From NCBI GenBank assembly GCA_037074705.1, contig CM073591.1, positions 180,879,432 through 180,943,431 of the forward strand: 64,000 nucleotides of DNA, in the 5' to 3' direction. Positions 1 through 12,129 of this stretch are shown here, in pieces. Position numbers and translations under genes: made by a program. The notes beneath the pieces are model-generated. The model was not told where the DNA came from and searched no databases. It saw nothing but the letters and a program-made list of their open reading frames with translations. The first letter of the stretch is position 1; each line of letters starts with the position of its first letter. Source of the DNA: Zhengitettix transpicula. Its lineage: Eukaryota > Arthropoda > Insecta > Orthoptera > Tetrigidae.

Positions 1-1230
1 AAATGATGCAAAAACAATCGACACTGTAGTCGAATCCACGGTCATGGATGTCAATGAGTTAAATTATTACATTAAACTAACCGTTTAACTCCCCCCAATG
101 AATGGTTGGCTGGGGTGTAAATAACTTTAAACATGTTAAACGGTCGATTTTTGTAGCGAATAAATATTTGTCGGGGACAATGTCATTGATAAGATTTCTA
201 CCGATTTTGCTTTTAATTTCAACCCCTTGACACACGTGAAGGATCACAATTAGTGGTGGGGGTGGAGGGACGTTACTAGAAAATAACGTTAATAATTCCC
301 AGATTCCAGATATAGGTGAATGTATTTATGACAACATGGGAAATGCACGGTGGTTGGCGGTGGTGTGCGGAGGGGGCGGGTGGGTGAGGGGCTTGGCGGA
401 GTTGGGCGTGGGAATATATTTTCAAACAAGTTAACCGGCCGATTTTTGCTTCGAATAAATATATTTCGGCATCAATAAGATTCGTAAAATTTCTCTACAT
501 GTTTTCTGTGTAGAATTTCAATCCCTTTCGGGCTTTGGATGGGTGTACCCTTAAGGGTGTGCGTGAAGTGGCATTACATAAAAAGCGGAAACCATTGAGA
601 TTGGAGTCGAATCCGGGGCTATAGTTGTCACTGAGTTTAATTACGACATTAAACTTGCCGTTTAAATCCCCGAAGCATGAGTGGTCTGGGGTGGAAATTT
701 TCAAACGTATTAAACGGTCGATATTTGCGATAATTATTTCCTGGGGTTAATTACTTTGATAGTATTTATACCGATGCTGTTTGTGGATAATTTCAACCCC
801 TGTGAGGGGAGCAAGCTTAGGGGTGGGGTGGAGGTACGTTAAATTAAAAAAACGCAAAAACATCCGAGATTCTAATCAATTCAGAGACTCTGAATGTCGC
901 TGAGTCTAATTGTGACAACCTGGGTTGCATACGAGTTTGGGAGGTGGAGGGCGGGAGTAGAAATTTTCAGACAATGTAATCGGCCGAATTTTGCGTGGAA
1001 TAAATACTTTTTGATTATCGAACATTTGAGGGGGTGGTCATCTTTAACATGCAAAAACGACCGATATATTTGGTCAATGACTTCAACCCCCTTCGGCATG
1101 GGAGGTGACCACATTTAGGGATAGGGTTCGAGGAGTGTTACATAAAAAAGCGCAAAAGCAAATGAAATTGGAGTAATATCGGGGGTTATAGATAAATGGC
1201 ATCTCGGGCAACGCCGGGCACCCAGCTAGT
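1..1230 (-). repeat. Repeat family B, internally repetitive, reverse orientation
   Basis: Three to four degenerate units of about 300 bp repeat the theme 'taaacggtcgatttttgc', 'ggggtggaggtacgtta' and 'gagtcgaatccggggctata'. On the - strand the element starts at 1229 with ACTAGCTGGGTGCCCGGCGT. The left side runs off the window. No coding potential is seen. Confidence 0.7.
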
Positions 1231-1514
1231 ATAAAATAAAATGACAATTATCACTGTGAGCTATAAAACTAGCGGGAGGAAGAAAAGAACAGACATATCT
1301 ACATCGTCAGTTGCAGGAACATGTACCTTCATGAATGTTTTTCACAACCTCGTTAGACTTTGTTGATTACCAAATCACAATATTTTTATAACACAGTCAA
1401 TAATGCTGACCAAGGTATATTTCCATCTTTTCTCCTTACAAATTTGAAGATATTTCATTCTATGTACATGAGATTATGAGAAGTTTGTAGAAATGGAGTC
1501 CATTCAAATATCTG

Positions 1515-2300
1515 TGAGAGCTGTTGTGTCGCAGGCAGAACCTTTCTGGAGAGACGGAAAGGGCTATCTTTGCGGATGCATTTTCTCTTCTCCGTTTTTC
1601 AACTAAGGTTCCCACAAGCCGAGGCACCTCGGCCTGTTTTGAGAGGTGTATGTTCCGGGGTCGCAGACCTTGGCCATACGGTAATAGTTATTATTGAGAT
1701 TAATCGGGTATACCATTGCCTTGGAGAAGAAAAATAGAGTCTGAGTATTGTTCTCTTGATGACGAACAGTTTTTCTGTACTGTTCGAAACGATGGAATTT
1801 CTTTAACCTAACTTGTTTCTTTCACACTGCCTCTCTCTTTCTGTTTTTCTTGCTTCCTTTGTTTTCTTCTCTTGGAGTATATCTCTCATCTTCTTTCTGA
1901 TTTTCTACACGATCATTCTCGTCATCTCTCTGACGGCCTCTGTCTTTCTGTTTTTTCTTGTTTATTGGCTTTTCATTCCTTTTTCTTTCTCAATTTTTCT
2001 ACTCCAAGACAATGGAATAACCGATTAATCTCAATAATAATAATAATATCTCGCCATTGTCAAGAAATTTCAAATACGGTAAGAGTTGTCTGATATTTCC
2101 ATTAGATTATTCGGCCAGCTCCCTCCTAAACTGGTCGAGGCCCGGAGAGTAGAATGCTGCGTCCGCACAGCAAACCCCTCTCCCACCTTCCACTACCCTT
2201 CCGCATCCTCCCTTTCAAATCCCTTCCTATGCTATTAAAGGGGAGTTGCCACCACGTGGATTACCCTCATATAGCCTGTTACACGAAAAATATAAAAAAA
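1515..2300 (+). mobile_element. Retroposon A copy, split by a 389-bp insertion
   Basis: The halves 1515-1684 (GCCGAGGCACCTCGGCCTG, TTCCGGGGTCGCAGACC) and 2074-2300 (CTGCGTCCGCACAGCAAACC to GGATTACCCTCATATAGCC) are consecutive parts of the family consensus. The part normally lying between AAACCCCTCTCCC and CTACCCTTCCGC is deleted. Confidence 0.75.
1685..2073. mobile_element. Small inverted-repeat element (MITE-like) inside retroposon A
   Basis: It is flanked by ATACGGTAA on both sides (1676-1684 and 2074-2082), a 9-bp target duplication. The left end TTATTATTGAGATTAATCGG is matched in inverse by CCGATTAATCTCAATAATAA at 2022-2041; the inverted repeat extends over roughly 45 bases with few mismatches. 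The right end carries some 26-30 extra bases. It has no transposase. Confidence 0.65.
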
Positions 2301-2423
2301 TATACTTTTTTCAAATTTATTAACAGCCGCATCAACAGCTCTGGTTATCAGAGACTAAGTATGTGAAATCATTTTTTCTAGTCCGGGGACTAATTTGCCT
2401 AGAGTTTCTCTCACGCACGCAAA

Positions 2424-2500
2424 CATCAATGCTCTAGCCGGGATTCGAACCCGGGAACCACTGTGATGTGAGGCAGTCACGCTGACCCCTTACAACAGGA
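2424..2500 (-). mobile_element. tRNA-derived SINE head
   Basis: On the - strand a box-A-like GGTCAGCGTGACTGCCTC is followed by box B GGTTCGAATCC in CCCGGGTTCGAATCCCGG. It does not fold into a full tRNA, so it is a SINE or tRNA relic. Confidence 0.6.
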
Positions 2501-2509
2501 GTCGGCAGT

Positions 2510-3250
2510 CCACTTTCACCATTAGAAAAAGTTGAAATGTGGATTTGGAGTGTACACAAAGAGTAATTAAATTTTGGAAAAGGAAATTCCCATTATCTGT
2601 TGTTGTAGAAATGTATTAGAAGATTTGTAATGAGTAGATATTTGGGGGCAGAATATTAAAGTTTGTAAAGCTTGCAATTTTCTTATGATGGAAAGTCTAT
2701 TCGCATATAATGAAATCTAGGAATCCCTTTTGATATTTATTTATATATATTTATTTATTTATGAGAAGTGTTGTGGTCAAAATAAAGGTTGTACGTCCAT
2801 ATTTTCACCTTGTTTATCTAGAAGATTTCTTCTATTTTATTACCATTTGCGTTCGTGCACCAAAAATCTTCAAGCTCAATTCAGCTTTCGAAATTTAATT
2901 GCAATTAATTTGAAAGATTGAAGAGTTACGTGTTATATATACTTCGCAGTAATTTTATTTGCTGGTACAAAACATGGGGCAGTATAATCGAAATCGATTT
3001 GTAACATTATGACAAGATTGACTTACCCTCGAAACAAAACAGAGGAAGTATCTATGCCATTCGTAAATGTAGTTTCAAAAGTGTCACTGGTTATTTTGTA
3101 TCAGATTATATTATTAATTTTATCAGATCCAAAATTATTGTCATATACTTAAGCGGTTTGTTTAACACGTGATTTTTCAAGAGAGGTCTTCACTCTTTTT
3201 GCATTTCTTGTAGTCTTTAATTGTAGTTCATTGTCCTGGCAACGCTTTTC
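2510..3250. other. No gene recognised
   Basis: AT-rich sequence. It could hold the missing astacin signal-peptide exon, but no frame with a start, hydrophobic core and phase-1 donor was seen. Confidence 0.4.
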
Positions 3251-3258
3251 TCCTCACA

Positions 3259-3259
<1 letters not shown>

Positions 3260-3306
<47 letters not shown>
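3260..3306. repeat. (AT)n microsatellite
   Basis: Over 20 AT units, left flank of the LTR-like unit at 3307-4272. Confidence 0.9.
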
Positions 3307-3308
<2 letters not shown>

Positions 3309-4272
3309 CAATAATCAAATGTGTACTAATTTAAATTAATTTGCCCCACGTTGTGGAAGCCATTTATGTAATAATCAAATGGAAGGCCTTTATTAAATGA
3401 AAAGTTTAAACAAATAACAAACAAAAATATTTATTTTATTTTGTGGCAAATAAAAGATAATTACAAGCAACATTTGAGATCTGTCCTCTCAGGGCCTTTA
3501 CTGGGTTTGATAATGAACACAAAAAAGATGATTTAAAATCTTATTAACAAAACAGTTCACAATTTACCTAAACCATATGTCGATAGAAATTAAAAAGTAA
3601 AGAAATTAACTTTTACTGACAATTAAAAGAGAACTAAATCTGACTTTATCCTTTAATTTGCGTTTACAATATTATTCAAAATTAGGTTACTTACAGACCG
3701 TCGGTCTGGTACCAGAACAATCAATTTTACCTTGTTTGGACACTTTTATTCTCTTTAGTTATCTAATATGAGGCCTTGGTTTTCACTGATTTTACACTTC
3801 ACTTTAAAATTTAGAAAGATTGGCTGTATTCCGTTGATTGCACCGCTCCACAATAATTTACCAATGTTGTTCCGCAACAATTCCTCCACGAAGATTGTAC
3901 AAAGTTCTATTTTGACGAAACTGGTATTACTTTACAATATTCACGTTGCAATATCTCGGTGTATGTTTTACTCTGCTCAATTTTATAAAGACCGTTCTCT
4001 GCAACGTTTTCGCCGTCGGCCGCTTCTATTCTCAAATGATTCACCAACTTTATTATACTATGCTCGACGATGTCTGACCTCTGTACAATCCAGACCACAA
4101 CGACCAACTAACTATGCTTTAGCGCGCGTAAACGCCATTCCGCGCTCTCAATAATAGGAACAGAGCTCACCACTCATTGTCGCTCGGATCGTTTTCGCTA
4201 TAATACAAACTTTTCGCTAAACAATTCAAATTTATTTCAAAACAATTAATTGATTCATTAATTGGCATTACA
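3307..4272 (-). mobile_element. Solo LTR-like insertion in a TA microsatellite
   Basis: TA repeats flank both sides (3260-3306 and 4273-4290). On the - strand it starts TGTAATGCC and ends GATTATTGGA; its last 90 bases match the 3' end of the unit at 27602-28689 (AACGTGGGGC, TTGATTATT). The 128-codon frame at 3768-4154 lies within it and shows no known domain. Confidence 0.55.
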
Positions 4273-4704
4273 ATATATATATATATATATCCGAAGTAGG
4301 TCTTTAACTTTAATATTACCACACGTACCTTATCATATTTGATATTTTTAGTGTATTATAGTTTTATTGGTACTATTTGGATAATTTCTACTACAGCGAT
4401 GGTAATGGTTATTATGATAAAAAGAAACCAATTTGATGAATATTGTTACCTATGCTGCGAAAATGGTGGAAAATTGAAGACAAATCTGGTGACACTAAGG
4501 AACAGGCCATTGCATCACTAAAATCAAATGAAAATTTCAAGAAATTTTCTGCCTTCTTATTTTTAACCATTTTTAATCCAATTATAAAATGACAATTATC
4601 ATTAAACAAATTATTGATACATTATGAAGACAATTATAGTACAAATCAACTTGTGCAATATTTGAACTGTTGTAGAAGTTATTGTTTATTCATTATTGCT
4701 ACAG

Positions 4705-4869
4705 GCGCGAAGCTGGCACAATGGAATGAGAAGAGCTTAACAAATCCAGAAGAGGTAGGGGAGTATTTTCAGGGAGACATTATACAGCCATTGTCAAGAA
4801 ATGGACTTCGCAACAAATTGTCTCGATGGCCTCACGGAGTTGTGCACTATAAACTCAGCCCTTCATTCG
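4705..4869 (+). CDS. Astacin exon: propeptide end and start of mature protease
   Basis: The acceptor is CTACAG and the donor GTGAGT. It is entered and left in phase 1. It encodes NPEEVGEYFQGDI, with the zymogen aspartate-switch motif FQGD at 4767-4778, then RWPHGVVHY at the usual maturation boundary of astacins. The open frame continues upstream through the acceptor only by chance; the residues before it are not astacin-like. Confidence 0.9.
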
Positions 4870-7800
4870 GTGAGTAAACATTAGATTAACTTTACGATCA
4901 CCTAACATACCTTGTATATTTAGCATAGAAATACACAATCATAAAGGATTACAGTTTATGTTCGATCAGAGATCATACAATATTGTGATTTTTGCTAGCG
5001 GTCAAGACTCGTATTCAATAAAACTGCTTCCGTAAACGATAAATCATGTATTGGTTTTGTAAGGGCGAAAAGAAACTAGGATCAATCTTTTGGTTTAAAA
5101 GGAAAGCTGTTGTGCAAGTCGTCAAGACATTATTGTATCGCGTTTGCGCATTATCAACAAATTAATGTAACTTTTATACGAAGGCCTAATTATTCAAAAA
5201 TTAAAATTAACAAGTATAATCATCGGCCTTTTGGTGTGTGGACTGTGCATTAGTTTGAGAGACCATTGACAGTTAAAAGTAGAAATATAACCTATTTGGA
5301 ACTATTAGATAATTAAGAGATCTGTCCGGCTATTTTATCGTTTGAATTTTGAAGGTTGATTATGGCAGGAAAATTGCCGAAAGCTACCAACAATTATATT
5401 GATTTTAAACAAGTGACTGTCAAGATAGGTTTTATCTCTGGTACAAGAAAACGTAACTATATTTTAATAGAGGGTTGAAAGTGTCCAACTTATCGAAAAC
5501 GTGAAAGATAGAAATATTAGATTTCGTGGGAATTGGAATCTTTTCTGTCAGCAATTTTCAATAATGAACCAACTAATCACTACTCCATTTAATATGTGCA
5601 GGTAGAAAACTTTGATTGTTTTTTGGTCTTTTCTTGTGGATTCAATTAAATGGTTCACTTATTTAAAAAGTGGATTTGGAGCCAACATATCCATCATAAT
5701 AATTTATTTGAATCCTTTAACGTTATTTATTTTAATTTCTTTCACTTGGAGCAGGTCGGAAATTACGTATGTAGATAATTGGTACAGAATCTCTTCAAAA
5801 GTTAAAGATAACCCGCGATGATTTTATTTACATATTCCTTTCATAGGCAAAGCTGATATCGACATGATCCAGAAAGCGATTCGTACGTACCACAAGCTGA
5901 CGTGCATTCGCTTCAAACCGTTCACGGGTCACGAGACTGACTACTTGTACGTCACTTCCGAGAACACGGGCTGCTGGTCGAGTGTGGGCCGTATAGGAGG
6001 GCGTCAAGAAGTCAACCTCCAGAGTCCAGGTTGCACTGGTACAGTGGGAACGCCAGCTCACGAGCTCATGCACGCTCTCGGCTTCCTGCACGAGCAGAAC
6101 CGCTACGAACGTGATAATTTCGTCAAGATCAACTGGCCGAACATTCAATCAGGTATCAAATTTTTTCAATTATCTTTCACGAACACCACTCTTCCGTTCA
6201 TCTATGTCATTCCTGCATCAATTTCTCCGATGCACTCTTACGATCACGTTTTATGACTTTGGAACATATTGTGATAGCTATTCTGTATGAGTCTTCTTAG
6301 GCGCAACCGAAATGTAGATAAGTTTTATCTTCCACTCTCTCGTTTTCGTACTAACGACTAAGTCAAAAATGAAGAATGTTCATTTTTTAGGGACTTCTTA
6401 AGAAAAATATAGCATCTCAGTTACTTACCAGACTCCTCGATTATATATAACATTTATATTGTTTAAACTGTTTGCAAAGTTAATAAATTCTGGCAGGTCT
6501 GAAACTGTGGTAATTTTACTTAGCAACTTTGAATACTATATTAATATAGTGGATTTGCCACAATTGAATTTGTCAGCTTCACCTGTTTACGAATAAAACA
6601 ATGAATAAATATTGCAATAGGCACAATAAGCAGCTCTGATCAAATACTTTCTCTTCTGCTATGTTGACTCATTGTTCGGACCCTCCGCTTCCCTCATTTC
6701 TTCTGTCGCATTCTCTGAACAGGCAATCCAATTAATTTTCTCTACTGATTTAGTTCTACGTCAGTTAATCTTTTCGTCTTTGTTCTTCTCTACTTAGAGC
6801 ACGAATTTTTTAATCAATTTGTCTATAATACACTTTGCAATAGAAAACTCGTTTAACTAAATTCAAAAAACAGTAAACTCAGGATCTGAGCTAAATAGCA
6901 CTATTAAGTACACGAATAAATGCATAATATTATTTCTTAATTGAACTCGATGAATGGAACTTTCACCAATCATCGCAAACCGAAACCAAAATAGGGCGAA
7001 TTTATCACACTAAATTCAAGAATTCACACATTAACATCTGGGAAAGTCGAAAAAATTATTGTAATGAAGTCTAATAGTAGAATAATATTTAAATGTAAAG
7101 CATTCATGTTTACACGTATTTGGTGGCAAGAAATTGTATAGAAACTTACGAGTGTCAGTCCTTTATAAATAGGAATAGCTTTCTAGATTTTTAAATAAAT
7201 GGTTGGGTGCTCGGCGTTGTCCGGGTTGTCATAATTAAACTCAGCGACATCCATAACCCCAGATTCGAGTCCAATCTAGTTGTTTTTGCGTAACACGTGT
7301 TTGCATACAATACAGAAAAGGATAGAAATTAACCACAAAAAGCATCGAGGAGAAACACTATGAATCTCATTTATCTTTCTTCAAAAGCATTTGAGTTTTG
7401 TCAACTGACAAGGGCAGTTGTGTTGCTCTAGGCTTTTCTTAGCACCTGACGAAAGGGACAAGCATCCCAGAAACTTTGTGTAATTTTGTCTGAATTGGCT
7501 ATCTTTCTTACTCTTTAATTGATATTTGTTATCAGTTTCTGACTTAATGTGACTATTAGAAATATTAGTTTCAGTGAAGGCTACTTCATTCCAATAATTT
7601 CTTAACTGGATTAGAACACGATATTTAGTACATTAGTACTAAATATAACAGTTTCTTAGCACCTGAAGAAAGGGACAAGGATCCTAGAAACTTTGTGTGG
7701 TATTTATATTACCCTTTTGTCTGAATTGGCTATCTTTCTTACTCTTTAATTGATATTTGTTATCAGTTTCTGACTTAATGTGACTATTAGAAATATTAGT

Positions 7801-10800
7801 TTAAGTGAAGGCTACTTCATTCCAATAATTTCTTAACTGGATTAGAACACGATATTTAGTACATTAGTACTAAATATAACAGTTTATATGTAATTCCTGT
7901 GATGTCTTGACCCTTTTTTGGTCATATTGTTCATAATCGTAATATATATACACAGACGTAAATATTAACATTAATTTATGTAACCATTTCTGCAGGCAGT
8001 TTTGGTCCCTGATTTATTTTGGCCTTTATACAGTATAGCTCATGCTTGTCCAATGCGGCGCCCGTCGTCTCGTTTCTTGGCGCCTTCCATATATATAATT
8101 GTAATTTGCCAATTTTAATTATTTTAATTTTTTTTTCGGTATTTCCATTAAGGAATGACCTCCCTTTATTTGTAGGTTACTGATTTTGTTGTTGTTAGTA
8201 GTAGTAGTAGCATCAGCAGTAGCAGCAACTGTAGTAGTAGTAGTCGTAATAGTATGTGTGGTAGTGCGCCCGCGCAGTCTCAGTCTCAGGAATTAGTCAA
8301 AACGTTTGAATAACGCTGGTATAGATCGATGGTAATGTCAACAAAGAGATCTGTGGGAAACCCCATTCTTCCAATTCCATGAATATAATTTTATCTTGTA
8401 AAATATTTTATGTTACTGCTTTTCCCATGGGTATCATATTTCATTTAGAAACAGCAACATTTAATATTTGGAAAATATGTTTCTTAACAATCGTGGCGCA
8501 ACTTCTCTACATTATTATACAATGTTCAGATAACCAAAATTGTTCAATATTTACAAATTTAATTTTCTTTATACTTGAATTACGTCAAAAATAAAATTTA
8601 ATTCGACGATACATTTCCAAAGTCTGCACAGTTCTTTGTTGGTGTTCTTTTATTTATCGTCGAATTTTATAATTTGTCATCTCACCATTTTATTTTTTAT
8701 CTGAGGTTTCGTGGTATTATTTTTCTCATGAATTTATTTCGAAGACTTCGATTTATTTGAGTATTTACACTAGGTTTTCCCTGCATCATTTTCATGTCAA
8801 ATATCATATAACCGAATCACTTAGCAACTGTGGTAACGTTGATTATTGAGATTCTCAATTTCATAAGTAATTACTTTAATTTATGATTAAATTTTGATTG
8901 ATATAATTTATTTGAATTTAATAAAAAAAATATCTTGATTGACAAATTTTTATGCCAAAATATTTCACAATTCATCCATATATACAAAGTGCGGTATGTC
9001 AAATTTATAAATATCTCAGGGTGGAATACGAAACAAAGTACAATGAACATGACAATTGAAATGTTTTTAAAGAAATGTAATAAAAGACAACCGCAGGATT
9101 TGCTTACGTAAAGTTCAGCCGGGGTGATCGGGAAATGGCGAGCGGTGTTTCTTCTTCTCTTGTCTGCTACAGAAATTCCTCGTTTCAGAACATATTTTAC
9201 GTCCTGTTCCTTAATCTTCCAGTCAATTTTTATCCAAACCTCCCTCGTAATTCATCTTACGTGATCTGAAGTCCCGAAATCCTCAACCATCTGGATGAGA
9301 ATAACAGCATATTTTGTCTGCATCCAGACGGACCTTGCCAAACTCGGTCTTCTCTACGACTGTCCAGTCCGTTTTACAAACAGTTTCCGTGTTGTCCTTA
9401 TGCCAACTGCCTTGACCCTTTTCAGCTCCTGCAACCACCCAAAAACACTGTCCCTACGAATCCACTTTCCCGGCGTCCTGTTTTGTTTACGAAAGCAAAT
9501 TCTTGTTCCATTTTGTGCGCACTTTGAATCTGGTCCAATATGGAAAATTTTATCCTCCTAAAATTATAAACGAGATACACGATTACACTTCATAACGAAA
9601 GATTCAACGCAGGTCGTAACAACTGAACCATGCGGATTTAACTTAATCTCTCATCTATTGAGTTAGATATTAAAAATAATTAGTATAAAATAAAATTCAG
9701 GTAGATAAATAACACTTATTTTGTAAATAAAACATTATATATGATTTACTTAAAATGTGTGGTAAATTGAGTTAGAATTATGAATATATTTCATCTTACA
9801 TTCAGGGTTTTAGCGGACAAACGCAGATTTTTGAACATGACGGAATTTTTCAAAAAGTTTACAGTCGTAAAAGGTCGTAATGAAGTGATTTGCTGCACAC
9901 ACGAAATTCAAATGTCAAGTTCTGTTGAAGAAGTTCACTTTCTCATTGAAAGAGATTATTTCGGCACAAATTTAAAGTACACAGACTTCTGGACAGATGT
10001 CGCGTGGTGATATAAACGGCTACGTAACACCTGTTTCTGTTGCGACCAGGTCAAAAGATAATTATATTTTTCGAACTTTCATTTATGTCTTCACCTGTTG
10101 CCTTATTTTCATGATTTTATGTTTAATAATTAAGGAGAATATTGAAGAATAACTTGAAAACATTATTTTTATTGGAAGGACGGGAACTCAATTTCGAGAA
10201 GTCTACGAAAAAGGAGTCATACGCTTTTGGTGTGAAATACGATTACAACAGTGTGATGCACTACTCGGGAAACGCATTCTCGACTAATGGACAACCTACA
10301 ATCGAGGCACTGGTAAGTAGTCACAAAAGTGTTACATACTCTAGCTTATAGTGGATCAACCTGCCCTAAAAATAATTATCCCAGTAAAGAATAATGATCA
10401 CCTGAGCGCTCACAGACCTTGGACATACGGTAAGAGTTGTCCACTATTCCTATTGGAATAGTCGGCCAGCTGCCTCATAAACTGATCAAGGTAAGGAGAG
10501 GGGAATGCTGCGACCCCACAGCAAACCCATCTTCCGCCATCGGTAGGGCGTGGGACCAGTACCAAATGCCCGAACTACCTGATTCAGTTTTTCCTAGATT
10601 TTACCCTGCATCACTTTTAGGCGAATTGCTGGGTAGGATCCTTAAACTTTATCCCGGGAGGCCGACCTTGCTCTACCTTTCCGCATCCCCCCTTTCAATC
10701 CCTTTCTTATACTATAAGAGGGGAGTGGCCACTTCTTTTCTATCATAAGTATCCCCATAGAATTAACCTCTGTTTTTAAATGTATTCGTGTAATATACAT

Positions 10801-11714
10801 ACGGTATATGTCTTTGTAAAGACATTAATAGTAATATACAATGAAGAATACTGATAATTAACACACTTTTAAGACCATAAGTTGAAAGTAAAGTAAAATG
10901 AAATAGAATTTGCGAAATAAGTGTATATATCTAATTTTCTTTGCTGGAATTATTATCCACAGCCATTTATTCGTGTAATTGAAACTATTTTGTTAGAATT
11001 ATACACTTCGACAGCTGTTAGTTTTGCTTAAATGAGATTTATTTAGTTATGGTATTCCCACTATTTAATACGCATGTGCACGTCGTTGGGTTACATAATT
11101 TAATCTCCTTGATATTTATAAATGTACAATACTGATGTAATACAAATGTAACACCCATGATTGGCACACTGATTGTTACACAAATAGTAGCTAATATATT
11201 ATATTTAATAATAGATTTTCCCTTCTTATTGAAAATTAATGACACGATACTAGTCTTGATACAAGTTTCTTGCTCACAAAGTTACTCGTATTCAAAAATT
11301 GTAACGTCAAAATAATTATGAGTTCATATTTTCCGCATCCTCCCTTTCAACTCCTTTCCTATGCTATAAGAGGGGGGAATAGCCTGTCTACCTCTTCTTC
11401 TTTTCTTCGTTTATATTCTCTATAAATATTTGAAATATGTGAATATAAAACGCTCAGGAGTGCACTTTTCGCTTGATTCTCCCTCGTAATTCTCTAGAGC
11501 AATGTGCACGCTTCATTTGTAATTATTACGTACAAGATAGACAGATTATATTAATTTTTGTTGGCACCGAGTATAAGTAGATAAATGTTAAATGGGGGAT
11601 CGCAGTCCATTGTATCAATTTTAATTAAAAATTTGTTCCAATGTAAAATTCTAATTATATAACTATGAGGTTAAATACATAGTTGTCATGTTTGCAGTGT
11701 GAGTCGAAAGATAA

Positions 11715-11762
<48 letters not shown>

Positions 11763-12105
11763 TATGTAAATTAGTGTGTGTTAAAACTCAACTGTGTGTT
11801 TATAATGTTCCTTTCCTTTTCAAGAAAGTGTACAAAGTGGAGATAAATGCTCACTTCCAACTAATCGTTTCTGTTAACGACTTTAAAATTCAATTTACAT
11901 GTCACTAACATTAATTATCCTTCTCAAAATTTCGATTATTTAATTTACTAATTGTCTCATGTACAAAATTCAAGTGTTGTGTGTTTGATTTCAGATTAGC
12001 AAATCTACTCTTGGTCAAAGGAAAGGTCTGAGCAAAGGAGATGTCACCAAGATAAACGCCATGTATAAAAGTGAATGCCAAAAGAGAAAGGGCAAGAGGA
12101 AGTAA
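4705..12105 (+). CDS. Astacin-family zinc metalloprotease (M12A), four exons, 5' end missing
   Basis: Secreted zinc endopeptidase of the astacin family. Exons 4705-4869, 5847-6152, 10179-10312 and 11995-12105 join in frame (phases 1, 1, 0) to give about 237 residues ending at TAA. Seen in order: the propeptide motif FQGD, whose Asp in this family blocks the zinc in the zymogen; RWPHGVV near the mature N-terminus; the zinc site HELMHALGFLHE; the Met-turn SVMHY; and a closing GQRKGLSKGDVTKIN block. The four cysteines expected for two astacin disulfides are present (TCIRF, GCWSS, SPGCTG, SEC). No CUB, EGF or ShK domain follows; the protein ends in a short Lys/Arg-rich tail. The first exon is entered in phase 1, so a signal-peptide exon must lie upstream, but none was recognised. 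All catalytic residues are intact, so the gene is probably functional. Family assignment is certain; substrate is unknown. Confidence 0.93.
5847..6152 (+). CDS. Astacin exon: catalytic core with zinc-binding motif
   Basis: The acceptor is TTTCATAG and the donor is GTATCA, a weak but acceptable site at phase 1. It encodes the TCIRF strand, GCWSSVGRIGGRQEVNL, and the zinc motif HELMHALGFLHE at 6059-6094, which supplies three His ligands and the catalytic Glu. It ends in INWPNIQS, which in the family is followed by a Gly and a charged stretch; the next exon supplies exactly that. Confidence 0.95.
7195..7300 (+). repeat. Repeat family B fragment inside astacin intron 2
   Basis: It carries the family start (GGGTGCTCGGCGTTGTCCGGG) followed by the ATTAAACTCAGCGACATCCA unit. 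It is truncated after about 100 bases. Confidence 0.6.
7436..7884. repeat. Tandem duplication of ~217 bp in astacin intron 2
   Basis: Copy 1 (7436-7652) and copy 2 (7653-7884) both run from TTCTTAGCACCTGA to TAGTACTAAATATAACAGT. Copy 2 has a 14-16 bp insertion after CTTTGTGT. Few substitutions, so the event is fairly recent. Confidence 0.85.
10179..10312 (+). CDS. Astacin exon: Met-turn segment
   Basis: The phase-1 acceptor is TTGGAAG at 10172-10178, a weak polypyrimidine context, chosen because it gives the expected S-GRELNFEK junction. An open frame runs about 37 bases further upstream, but no upstream AG there gives phase 1. The exon encodes FGVKYDYNSVMHYS (Met-turn at 10250-10264, with the Tyr that can act as a fifth zinc ligand) and ends at GTAAGT in phase 0. 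Confidence 0.88.
10406..10740 (+). mobile_element. Retroposon A copy, 5'-truncated, in astacin intron 3
   Basis: It begins inside the family at CACAGACCTTGGACATACGG and ends at CTATAAGAGGGGAGTGGCC, lacking the last ~40 bases and the A tail. The middle is rearranged after CCCGGGAGG. Confidence 0.7.
11325..11392 (+). mobile_element. Retroposon A, 3' fragment
   Basis: It contains only TTTCCGCATCCTCCCTTTC to CTATAAGAGGGG and AGCCTGT. It lies in astacin intron 3. Confidence 0.5.
11715..11761. repeat. (TA)n microsatellite in astacin intron 3
   Basis: About 23 uninterrupted TA units. Confidence 0.9.
11995..12105 (+). CDS. Astacin last exon: C-terminus and stop
   Basis: The acceptor is GATTTCAG and the exon is read in phase 0. 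It encodes the family-typical GQRKGLSKGDVTKINAMYK, then the last domain cysteine (SEC) and a basic tail of nine residues before TAA at 12103-12105. A polyadenylation signal follows at once. Confidence 0.92.
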   Translation: MSKSTLGQRKGLSKGDVTKINAMYKSECQKRKGKRK

Positions 12106-12116
12106 AAACTTGATAC

Positions 12117-12122
12117 AATAAA
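12117..12122 (+). promoter_or_regulatory. Polyadenylation signal AATAAA of the astacin gene
   Basis: AATAAA lies 12 bases after the astacin stop codon, implying a very short 3' UTR. Confidence 0.6.
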
Positions 12123-12129
12123 CCTGGAT

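Noticed and set aside
1813..2093. Hydrophobic + strand frames resembling a signal or membrane peptide
   Set aside because: They are produced by the pyrimidine-rich core of a MITE-like insert.
3768..4154. 128-codon + strand open frame
   Set aside because: It lies inside an LTR-like unit, shows no domain or codon pattern of a gene, and overlaps an equally featureless frame on the other strand.
9780..10010. 76-codon frame in astacin intron 2
   Set aside because: No family motif, no matching splice phase with the astacin exons.
10437..10748. 103-codon frame
   Set aside because: It is the sequence of retroposon A, whose copies all give similar accidental frames.
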